From: a virus
IMG/VR virus record: IMGVR_UViG_3300031972_001313
Location: 1-35,556 of that record
Length of the DNA: 35,556 nucleotides
Strand: one strand, 5' to 3'
A program made the position numbers and the translations under genes. A model generated the notes under the pieces. It was given only the letters and a program-made list of their open reading frames with translations. It was not told the DNA's origin and ran no database searches. Shown in pieces: positions 14,435 to 21,520 of this stretch. The stretch's first letter is position 1. Every line of letters begins with the position of its first letter.

Positions 14435-15886
14435 ATGGTAAGAAAAATAATACAAATGGAAAGCAATAACGAACTGATGGCTAATACTATGTCTAAGAGT
14501 GGATTTACATTCACTTCGGCGTTACATGAATTAGTGGACAACGCTATAGTGACAGCGAATAATATTTCAATCAATTTATTGGTTGAGAATCATGGACAAA
14601 GAAGCATCAAAAAAATATCAGTTGTGGATGATGGTGACGGTATTTCACTCTCCGAAGCGGCTGTTGCTTTGAGTGTCGGTGCGAGAACCAATCAAGGTAT
14701 TCATGAGCATGGAGTAGGTATGAAAAGTGCTATCGCTTACTTTGGTGATACAGATATTTCACAAGGACTTGACATTATACGCTCATATGACGGAGTGGAC
14801 TCTTATGCAATAACCGGGTATCAAGGTAACAACCTTCACATTGATGATAGTTTACCTATCCCTACCACTACCGGAACGAAAATAGTAATGAATGTATTAC
14901 TAAATGTATTTGCGGCGAAGCGGGTCAATAACCTAAGAGATTCTTTGGGTATTCGTTATGCTAATTTTATTAACGATGGTGGAGTTATAGTGATTAACGA
15001 GGTAAACTTGGAAAACAATGAAATCATTCAAGACGCAAAAGGAAAGCCCACTACAGTAACAGTAAAAGCGATATTCCCACCATACTTTCATCCTACTACG
15101 CTGACTAATGTACACTTACTCAAAACTGATATAACAACTCAAAACATAGTTGCTGAACTCACCATAGGTATGAGTCCCGAAGAACATGAGGGTGTATGGG
15201 CGAGGCAAAGTTATGGCGGTGGTATTGATGTTGTACAAAATAGCCGAGTGATAATGCATCGTGTATATGAACCAATGACAGTTTGGAGAGCAAAGAATCA
15301 CACCTCTCTCAATGGTCTTGTAGGACAATTGGTAATAAAAGAAGGGCATTTGGCTACGACACCAAAGAAAGACAACATACAACAAACTGATGAATGGTAT
15401 GAATTAAAAAAGAGTATATCCGAGGCAATTAAAGAAGCAAAAATTACATCATTCTTTAATCCACCCGAAAATGATGATGATTACGATAGTCTTAGCGAGT
15501 CGCTTATTCGTGACGGACTCGCTGACTACCTCAAAGCGCAGGTATTACCAAACGGTGATGCCATTTGGTGTGATGTTAAGACAGAAGAATCAACAGATAC
15601 CAACCTTAGTATGGATGTCACCGCTAATAGTGGTGATTCTTTTTATGTTTTTGAAGTTAAGAAAGGAAACTTCAATGCTCAAGACATGAATCAACTCGTA
15701 GGGTACATGGTTACAGTAGGTGCTACTCATGGTGTAGTCTTTGCCAAGAATGTGCTGGCTAATGCTAAGAAACAATTCGATGAACATTGGCAACCTTTAC
15801 TTGGTGACTTTAATATCCAATACTGGGAGGAATCAAGCGCACAACACAAAACTGTATTGACAACTTATGTTGATGTGGGGAATTGA
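14435..15886 (+). CDS. MORC-like GHKL ATPase fused to a PD-(D/E)XK nuclease-like domain
   Basis: A 483-residue protein. GHKL ATPase motifs: N-box HELVDNA (E32, N36), G1 DDGDGI (D66, G67, G69), G2 HEHGVGMKSA (91-100), G3 TTTGTKI (144-150). The next section with YGGGIDVVQNSRVIMHR (260-276) and a Lys (K301 or K311) fits a MORC/MutL-type S5 transducer. The C-terminal ~130 residues carry SMDVT (D394) and VFEVKKG (E407, K409), a PD-(D/E)XK core. GHKL proteins dimerise on ATP and clamp DNA, so an ATP-gated nuclease is the simplest reading. Codon use is more A/T-rich than in PolB next door. ATG follows GGTGATAAT 4 nt after the PolB stop. Role unknown: host-genome attack, counter-defence or DNA processing are options. 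Confidence 0.75.
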   Translation: MVRKIIQMESNNELMANTMSKSGFTFTSALHELVDNAIVTANNISINLLVENHGQRSIKKISVVDDGDGISLSEAAVALSVGARTNQGIHEHGVGMKSAIAYFGDTDISQGLDIIRSYDGVDSYAITGYQGNNLHIDDSLPIPTTTGTKIVMNVLLNVFAAKRVNNLRDSLGIRYANFINDGGVIVINEVNLENNEIIQDAKGKPTTVTVKAIFPPYFHPTTLTNVHLLKTDITTQNIVAELTIGMSPEEHEGVWARQSYGGGIDVVQNSRVIMHRVYEPMTVWRAKNHTSLNGLVGQLVIKEGHLATTPKKDNIQQTDEWYELKKSISEAIKEAKITSFFNPPENDDDYDSLSESLIRDGLADYLKAQVLPNGDAIWCDVKTEESTDTNLSMDVTANSGDSFYVFEVKKGNFNAQDMNQLVGYMVTVGATHGVVFAKNVLANAKKQFDEHWQPLLGDFNIQYWEESSAQHKTVLTTYVDVGN

Positions 15887-15887
15887 A

Positions 15888-16076
15888 ATGAGTAGAATCG
15901 AAGACGAAGTATGCAAGAAAATTGCACAGCGAGCAGAAGTAGGAAAGAGTAAGTACGGGGTTACAATGGAAACCGCACCACTCTCTCGTCTTGAATGGCT
16001 TGTTCATGCTCAAGAAGAAGCGATGGACTTGGCCGTGTACCTACAGAAACTAATTGAAATGGAGATGAAAGAATGA
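15888..16076 (+). CDS. Short MazG-like protein
   Basis: A 62-residue helical protein with RAEVGKSKYGVT and LEWLVHAQEEAMDLAVYLQKL. The E..EEAMDL.VYL segment matches the metal-binding helix pattern (ExxE/ExxD) of all-alpha NTP pyrophosphatases (MazG type), and the 'KYGVT...LEW..HA.EE.MDLA.YL' string is common in small phage proteins. It could hydrolyse a nucleoside triphosphate (dNTP or ppGpp-like pools), or be a non-catalytic short relative. ATG at 15888 starts 1 nt after the upstream stop. The -EMEMKE tail codons give a GGAGATGAAAGA site for the next gene. Confidence 0.6.
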   Translation: MSRIEDEVCKKIAQRAEVGKSKYGVTMETAPLSRLEWLVHAQEEAMDLAVYLQKLIEMEMKE

Positions 16077-17095
16077 GATGGAATCCTACTGGTGATGATA
16101 GTCGCCCACGCATTGACGATTACCTTGAGGCTACCGGCAACCAATTGGAGGCTGACTCGTACAAGAGTAGCACCTACGCTTGGAATCCGAATGAGGATGA
16201 AAGTAAAATCCTACGAGTTACCAAGTCAAGTTACGGCACATTCGGCTGGTGTCCACAGCAATACTACATTGAGAAGTTCTTAGGTATGCGTGGAGAGACA
16301 GTGGACCACCACATACGGGGGCTAAATGTTCACGACATGATGGAGTGGTTTTGGGAAAACTTCACCGACGAACAAGAAAAATCAGTGTTAAAGTTAATTG
16401 ATGAAGGTGATTTACTTGAGGCTGAAAAGTTGTTCAACAGTGCTATACCATCCCCTCCCGAACCATATGAGTTCGGTGAGGATGAACAAATAGCACAGTG
16501 GATGAAATGGCAATTCAACCGCTTGGTTATCACCAACGGCAATCAGTGGCGACCTGTCGCTATTGAAGCAAACATACAGGCCACACGCTTCGTTGAAGTA
16601 GATGGTGTACACATTCCTATTCACATGAACGGTTTTATTGACGGACTGTTCGCTGACGATGATGGCTTCGCTCTCATGGAGTTGAAGACTGGTAAGTACA
16701 ATAAGAGCAAACCCGGCTCTATGCGTAAAGAAATGCAGTTTTACAAAATGATGCTTGAACACAGCCCCCATCACGAGTTCCTCCCTATCACCCATTGGGG
16801 ATGGGAGTTCCCCGGCGGTGGTATTAACGGTGGCGACGGGCCTACAGTATTCTATGAAGACACCAAGAAAGGTGGTAAGTACTCATCCAAGAGTATAGAG
16901 AAAGGATTAGTGCGCCTACTTGAAGCACACATAAACATGGAGTTTCCACCCACACCGTATTTGGGTAGGCTGGTAGAAGGTTTACCTTTAGAGGAACAAA
17001 AACTGAAATGCAACTGGTGTAGTTACAAAGCCCATTGCGAGTTTTGGGATATGGACACATATTTGGATAATACGAATGAAGAAAAAAATAAATGA
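16073..17095 (+). CDS. Cas4-like PD-(D/E)XK nuclease with Fe-S cysteines
   Basis: A 340-residue protein. Cys60 (FGWCPQQYYIEKFLG) with C313, C316 and C322 near the C-terminus (CNWCSYKAHC) gives the four-cysteine Fe-S arrangement of Cas4/AddB-type nucleases. The catalytic core has H87 (GLNVHD), D190 (GFIDG), E203 and K205 (MELKTG) and Q222 with Y224 in the following helix. The family cuts or resects DNA ends with 5'-3' or 3'-5' exonuclease action. No Cas1/Cas2 or CRISPR array is nearby, so a replication, recombination or end-processing role fits better than adaptation. It overlaps both neighbours by 4 nt. Confidence 0.82.
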   Translation: MRWNPTGDDSRPRIDDYLEATGNQLEADSYKSSTYAWNPNEDESKILRVTKSSYGTFGWCPQQYYIEKFLGMRGETVDHHIRGLNVHDMMEWFWENFTDEQEKSVLKLIDEGDLLEAEKLFNSAIPSPPEPYEFGEDEQIAQWMKWQFNRLVITNGNQWRPVAIEANIQATRFVEVDGVHIPIHMNGFIDGLFADDDGFALMELKTGKYNKSKPGSMRKEMQFYKMMLEHSPHHEFLPITHWGWEFPGGGINGGDGPTVFYEDTKKGGKYSSKSIEKGLVRLLEAHINMEFPPTPYLGRLVEGLPLEEQKLKCNWCSYKAHCEFWDMDTYLDNTNEEKNK

Positions 17096-17400
17096 GGATG
17101 AAAAGAATGATTGAAATAATTATGTTAATAGAAAGAATGATGAATGAAAAAGTAGGTAGTTTCAACTATGTAGTGAAAGTACAGAAGTCAACTGGTGCAG
17201 GTCGTAAGAAATACTTGCGTGATGTTGTACGACAGACAACTCTTGATGAGTTTACTGATATAGACGGTGAGGCTCAATACAGACACCCTAAGACGATTAC
17301 TTACACTGTACACCCGTCACACATGCGAGCCAATAATCTCAACGCTTTGATAGACGATTTGATGAAAGACCTCGACATTTACCTACACGAGCATCGGTGA
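17092..17400 (+). CDS. Unrecognised 102-residue protein
   Basis: The ATG at 17092 overlaps the nuclease stop by 4 nt. The ribosome-binding site there is weak, and in-frame ATGs at 17098, 17107 and 17122 are alternatives. The first ~20 residues are Met- and Ile-rich (MIEIIMLIERMM), helical. The rest is basic with some strand character (FNYVVKVQKSTGAGRKKY), ending in an acidic helix. No family or motif recognised. Its end supplies GGTGATAGT as the primase ribosome-binding site. Confidence 0.55.
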   Translation: MRMKRMIEIIMLIERMMNEKVGSFNYVVKVQKSTGAGRKKYLRDVVRQTTLDEFTDIDGEAQYRHPKTITYTVHPSHMRANNLNALIDDLMKDLDIYLHEHR

Positions 17401-17404
17401 TAGT

Positions 17405-18496
17405 ATGGGATTTATACCCATAGACTTCCCTCGTGAAGTCCTTGAATTACCGAGTAGCGGTGAGCGTGGTTGGCGAAGACTCGTCAAGAACGAATCCGAG
17501 TTGGAACGCTACTGGTCGGGTAAGAACGGGAGTGGTAATGTTTACTTTACTGCTTATGGTTACAATGAAACCCAAGCACCCAAGCACCACAGGGTGGATT
17601 ACAACACACCTAAAATACACCACTTCGTATTGGACTTTGACTGTAAGGATTTCAAGGATAAAGGAAGAGACTTACCGTTTAAAATACCACACAGTGAGGT
17701 AAAGAAACTACATCGCTTATTGATGGATAAAGAGACACTTCATTACATATGGTTCAGCGGTGGTGGTTTTCATGTTTGGATTCCGCTTGATGAAACATTA
17801 GAACCAAAGAACGGTGCAGAACTTTCACGCATAAAGCACTCCGGTAAACTACTCATCAATGAATGGGAAAAGAAACTGGGAGGGTTAAGGTGCAACGACC
17901 CTGCTGTTGCTTTCGACACGAGTGGTATGATTCGCATACCTAATTCGTACAATGCCAAGCGAGAAGTTTGGTCGTTTCCTTTGAACAGTGAAGACATACT
18001 CAATCTATCGTATGATGATTTGATGGATAAAGGTCAAGAACCACACAACGGTTACATCCCTTTAGGTAAGTTACCTGTTAAATTAAATGTTATACAAAGT
18101 AAAATTATGACAATGGGTCATATCAAGACGGTGGATATACCGACCGTATCATTGGATGACCTACACATACTACCCTGCTTATCTCAAGCGGCTATGGGTG
18201 GCGGCAATCCCACTCACAGGGCGAGGTTTCACCTTGCCTCTTACTTAGCCGACAGGCTTCGCATGTTTTTTCCCGCTTGGCGCATAGCAAACGAAGAGAA
18301 AGAAAAGCATGTAGGTATGATTTCAAAAATCATATCGGGCCAAGGATGGGTTGACTACCGACAAGAGAAGACAGAAGAACAAGTACGCAGTATAGTGATG
18401 GCTGGTTATCCACATGCTACCTGTGCTACACTTTACCAAGAGGGTTTCTGTGTGGGTAAGTGTAAATACTACGATGAAACCGGCGATATGGAGTGA
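17405..18496 (+). CDS. Archaeal-type primase, PriS-like catalytic domain with PriL-like C-terminal Fe-S domain
   Basis: A 363-residue protein. The AEP catalytic core shows motif I FVLDFDC (D77, D79), motif II WFSGGGFHVW (S118, H123) and motif III FDTSGMIRIPNSYN (D171). From about residue 250 the sequence changes to ILPCLSQAAMGGGNPTHRARFHLASYL and then ATCATLYQEGFCVGKC. The four cysteines C258, C340, C349 and C353 match the one-far, three-near pattern of the PriL C-terminal 4Fe-4S domain. It would make primers for PolB, possibly alone because both subunit functions are on one chain. ATG at 17405 follows GGTGATAGT. Confidence 0.85.
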   Translation: MGFIPIDFPREVLELPSSGERGWRRLVKNESELERYWSGKNGSGNVYFTAYGYNETQAPKHHRVDYNTPKIHHFVLDFDCKDFKDKGRDLPFKIPHSEVKKLHRLLMDKETLHYIWFSGGGFHVWIPLDETLEPKNGAELSRIKHSGKLLINEWEKKLGGLRCNDPAVAFDTSGMIRIPNSYNAKREVWSFPLNSEDILNLSYDDLMDKGQEPHNGYIPLGKLPVKLNVIQSKIMTMGHIKTVDIPTVSLDDLHILPCLSQAAMGGGNPTHRARFHLASYLADRLRMFFPAWRIANEEKEKHVGMISKIISGQGWVDYRQEKTEEQVRSIVMAGYPHATCATLYQEGFCVGKCKYYDETGDME

Positions 18497-18500
18497 TATT

Positions 18501-18803
18501 ATGAGCAACATATTCGACGCACATGACGATAAAATTAAGCCTAAAAAAAGACGCAATATTAACACGATTAAAAGAGTTGTTAAATTACTTCAAGACGAAT
18601 ATGAAATGAATACTATTGAGATTCATCAAGCATTACATCGAACATGGCCTCGATGGTGTCCGGGTATGACTCGTTTAGGTAACATTCTAAGTCGTAACAA
18701 AGAGTTTGTAAAAATAGGTAGTGAAAAGGTATCAAGTGGTGTATCGGGTCACTACGACATCATGGTATGGGGGTTGGCAAATGAAGCCGGACTTGATAAT
18801 TGA
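18501..18803 (+). CDS. Small winged-helix-like DNA-binding protein
   Basis: A 100-residue protein. A basic start (KIKPKKRRNINTIKR) is followed by a helix pair (TIEIHQALHRTWPRW and MTRLGNILSRNKEF) and a wing-like hairpin (FVKIGSEKVSSGVSGHYDIMVW), the typical order of a winged helix. ATG at 18501 is chosen for the GGAGTGAT site just upstream; an in-frame ATG at 18414 lies inside the primase gene. It overlaps the ERCC4 nuclease gene by 23 nt. It may regulate transcription or assist the nuclease; unproven. Confidence 0.6.
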   Translation: MSNIFDAHDDKIKPKKRRNINTIKRVVKLLQDEYEMNTIEIHQALHRTWPRWCPGMTRLGNILSRNKEFVKIGSEKVSSGVSGHYDIMVWGLANEAGLDN

Positions 18804-19476
18804 TAGCAACGAAAGAGGCTCACTGTGTGAATCCATTGAGCGTAAAGCAAAGAAGGCCGGTCTTACTGTCGTAAGACAAACACTGGTGGTAGGCGATTAT
18901 CAATTAGGTGGTGCTTTAGTTGAGGCTAAAAGTATTCCCGACCTGTTTCAGTCGTCACACTCCGGCCACCTATGGAGACAACTCGACAACATGGATGCGA
19001 ACTTTGAACGGTTCTTTCTTGTCATTCACGGTTCAATTGAAAAGTATGTCACTATGGCTAAACGCAACGGTAAGAAGGTAAGTTACTCTAAGGTGCAAAG
19101 TGAACTGACTGGTACTATCGCTCGGATAATGAGTGATTTTGAATGTCAAGTTTTCTTCACACCCGATGTAAGTAGTGCGGCTCTTTTCGTAGTAAAATTA
19201 CATGACAAGTTACACAAGCCAGCGAGTAAGCATGGGGCGCAATCAATCCGTAGGGTAGCGAGTAACGACCTACGCTTGGACATGATAATGACTGTTCCGG
19301 GTGTAGGGCGTGAAGTAGCGGAACGCCTCTTAGAGTCATGCGGTAGCATAGAAGAAATGTGCTTTCCCGAATCACTTAAGCAAATCAAAGGCTTAGGCGA
19401 GGTAAGAAGAAAATTACTTATTAAAATACTTACAAGTGAAGACCCTGTAAAACAAGAAAGAAAGGTCAAACGGTAA
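18781..19476 (+). CDS. ERCC4 (XPF/Mus81/Hef)-type nuclease with helix-hairpin-helix
   Basis: A 231-residue protein. The ERCC4 nuclease core reads LIIDSNERGS, then VGDYQLGGALVEAKSIPDL: Asp6, E9-R10, GDY and the VExK motif, where VERK is usual and Ala replaces Arg. The last ~70 residues hold a tandem helix-hairpin-helix (VPGVGREVAERLLE and IKGLGEVRRKLL). This is the size of archaeal XPF without a helicase domain. Such enzymes cut branched DNA such as flaps and fork structures. ATG at 18781 is preferred by gene layout, with GGGGGTTGG upstream. It ends this transcription unit; a TATA module follows. Confidence 0.85.
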   Translation: MKPDLIIDSNERGSLCESIERKAKKAGLTVVRQTLVVGDYQLGGALVEAKSIPDLFQSSHSGHLWRQLDNMDANFERFFLVIHGSIEKYVTMAKRNGKKVSYSKVQSELTGTIARIMSDFECQVFFTPDVSSAALFVVKLHDKLHKPASKHGAQSIRRVASNDLRLDMIMTVPGVGREVAERLLESCGSIEEMCFPESLKQIKGLGEVRRKLLIKILTSEDPVKQERKVKR

Positions 19477-19517
19477 AAATCATATATAAACACTAAAAGA
19501 AAAGAGAGATGAAAACC
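19475..19517 (+). promoter_or_regulatory. TATA promoter module, copy 4
   Basis: TATA box atatataaac at 19482-19491, actaaaagaa, then GAGATGAAAACC before the ATG at 19518. TATA to ATG is 36 nt as in the other three modules. It is the most diverged copy. Drives the helicase-exonuclease-chaperonin unit. Confidence 0.75.
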
Positions 19518-20918
19518 ATGACACAATTATCAAATTACAAGGCCGTACAAAAGTTTCCTGTTCTTGAAGGGTATTTACACCACTTTTCACGAACTTCGAT
19601 GATGAATGAGATTCCCGGCTTACTGTCTTTCTTTTTCATTCAAGGGCAAGTGGCTCTACCTTACATTCGTATTCCTACTGGTGATTCTCACCTTGACCCT
19701 CGTGTGCATGTATTTTGGATTCAACCTTCTCGTACTGGTAAGTCTATAGCATGGAACTTTATTAGCGACATCATGGAACAAATCGAAGTACCTTATGATT
19801 CATTTGCTTCGGGTACAGATGCAGGTTTGATTGGCTCTACCAATGCAGTGCTTGATGAAAACATGAAACCTACGGGTGAGTTTGAAACTGTTCCGGGTTT
19901 ACTTGCAGGTCGCAAGGCTATCAATTTCGATGAAGGTTCAATCCTTCTCACCCCCAATAAACACAGCCAAGAAACAGTATTGTATCTACAGACAGCGTGT
20001 AACGCAGTAGGTAGCAACAGCAATGTACTGGTGAAACACATGAAGGGAAACAAAATTGAGTGTGATTCTTTAGTGTCGCTTTGGATTACCACCTACCCGC
20101 CGAAGGGTGTTAAGGACTATGTATTAACAAAAGGTATTTTTCAGCGTGTCCTGCTTTACTGGGCGCACTGGGACATGGGTATGCGACAAGAAGTGAGTAC
20201 CACCCGTCTTGGAACTTTTTGGCAGAAGCCCGAAGAAAACGATTTATCTAAGGATGATATTTGCGATTACTTCAAAAATACAGAAAAGCGTATTCGTGAC
20301 CGCTTACTCAACATGAGCGAAGTAACATTCACACAGTGGGGTGAAATGACTGATGATGAGCGAGAAGAAATTGTACAGCGTCATATGTGGGATATGTTCA
20401 AACCAAGTTTGAATTATACCACCGCATTGTATCAAGCATCCGAAGACATCTACGGTTTACTGATGGACATGAACCCATCTATGTCGGAGATTGTAGCATC
20501 ATTCACGCCCGGTATTGAGAACTACCTCGGCATCATCTCACTCCACATGGCACTACTTGATGAGTCATGGGAAATCAACGACGAGCATGTTGATATGGCT
20601 CACGAGATATTGATTGACTTGTTTCAAAACCTTATCTCTTGGCTTGAGGATTCTGTTGAAATCGGTGGTAACAAAGCCAAAGAAGGTAAAATCCTTGGTG
20701 ACATGCAGAAAGCATACGAGCAATGTGCAGGTTACGAACTTGAAGGTCACGGCGATGGTTGGTGCAGACAGTCAGCCGTATGGAATACATACATGGCTGA
20801 TACAGGTGTAAGTAAAAGCACAGCCCAAAGACACTTTAAGGACTACAGTAGTAAGGTATTTGTAAACCGTAAACAGGGTAAGCGAGTTTACTACAGACAC
20901 AAGGTGGCTAAGAAATGA
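19518..20918 (+). CDS. AAA-type ATPase, probable replicative helicase (DUF3987-like)
   Basis: A 466-residue protein. The P-loop WIQPSRTGKS (67-76) keeps GKS but has Gln at the place of the first Gly. Walker B is AINFDEG (D138, E139), followed by a sensor-like LWITTYP (T191/T192) and a candidate arginine finger FQR210. The block from the P-loop to 'DEGS' resembles DUF3987-type helicase domains seen next to primases. The last ~60 residues (CRQSAVWNTYMADTGVSKSTAQRHF) look like a winged helix. It would unwind DNA ahead of PolB; no MCM gene is seen. ATG at 19518 is preferred to the in-frame ATG at 19509 because of the constant promoter spacing. Confidence 0.62.
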   Translation: MTQLSNYKAVQKFPVLEGYLHHFSRTSMMNEIPGLLSFFFIQGQVALPYIRIPTGDSHLDPRVHVFWIQPSRTGKSIAWNFISDIMEQIEVPYDSFASGTDAGLIGSTNAVLDENMKPTGEFETVPGLLAGRKAINFDEGSILLTPNKHSQETVLYLQTACNAVGSNSNVLVKHMKGNKIECDSLVSLWITTYPPKGVKDYVLTKGIFQRVLLYWAHWDMGMRQEVSTTRLGTFWQKPEENDLSKDDICDYFKNTEKRIRDRLLNMSEVTFTQWGEMTDDEREEIVQRHMWDMFKPSLNYTTALYQASEDIYGLLMDMNPSMSEIVASFTPGIENYLGIISLHMALLDESWEINDEHVDMAHEILIDLFQNLISWLEDSVEIGGNKAKEGKILGDMQKAYEQCAGYELEGHGDGWCRQSAVWNTYMADTGVSKSTAQRHFKDYSSKVFVNRKQGKRVYYRHKVAKK

Positions 20919-21520
20919 GTGACATAATGGCATTAGATATTGAAACAGGTAACTACTCGTGGGAGATTGGAGGGTGGGATAAGACCGCCTCCTTTGAGCC
21001 TACAGTAGTCGCTACATGGAATGGCAACGATGGTACGGTGTATTGTAACAAATCACTCGACATTGATGCTACAGTGAAAGAACTTCACCCTCGTACATTG
21101 GGTGAGGACTTAGCAAAGCATGTTGCTGGCGGTGGCGTTGTCATCGGCCATAACATCAAAGGATTCGATTTACCTGTACTGCGTGATGCACTTGATTGCT
21201 GGACAGCCGGTGATATACTCGGTAAAGCCGATGCGGTCATTGACACGAAGCACTTGGTACAGAAGGCGGCAACTGCCGTTGGTAAGGTATCAACGACACT
21301 GGGGATGCTGACAAAGACCACTTTAGAGGACAATAAACTTATGAACAGTGAGGATGCCCCCTTAGCATGGAGAGCAGGTAAGTTCGATGAGGTAGCCAAA
21401 TACTGCCTTAGCGATGCTCAATTAACATTCGACTTGTATCAATTTGGAAAGAGTGAAGGTTATATTAAATCAAGACAATTAGATACAGGCGAAATAGTAA
21501 AAATAGAAGTGGAATGGTAG
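20915..21520 (+). CDS. DEDDy 3'-5' exonuclease (PolB-exonuclease/DnaQ-like)
   Basis: A 201-residue ribonuclease-H-fold exonuclease with all motifs: Exo I ALDIETG (D8, E10), Exo [12 protein letters not shown] (N80, D85), Exo III YCLSD (Y163, D167). It matches a free-standing version of the polymerase proofreading domain. This is notable because the virus's own PolB lacks the Exo II Asn; this protein might supply or back up proofreading, or trim DNA ends. It overlaps the helicase stop (ATGA) and the chaperonin start by a few nt. Confidence 0.8.
   Translation: MSDIMALDIETGNYSWEIGGWDKTASFEPTVVATWNGNDGTVYCNKSLDIDATVKELHPRTLGEDLAKHVAGGGVVIGHNIKGFDLPVLRDALDCWTAGDILGKADAVIDTKHLVQKAATAVGKVSTTLGMLTKTTLEDNKLMNSEDAPLAWRAGKFDEVAKYCLSDAQLTFDLYQFGKSEGYIKSRQLDTGEIVKIEVEW

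Noticed and set aside
16073-17095. Cas4-like nuclease as a sign of a CRISPR system
   Set aside because: No repeat-spacer array and no Cas1/Cas2 or effector genes in the window; free-standing Cas4-like nucleases are common in archaeal viruses.
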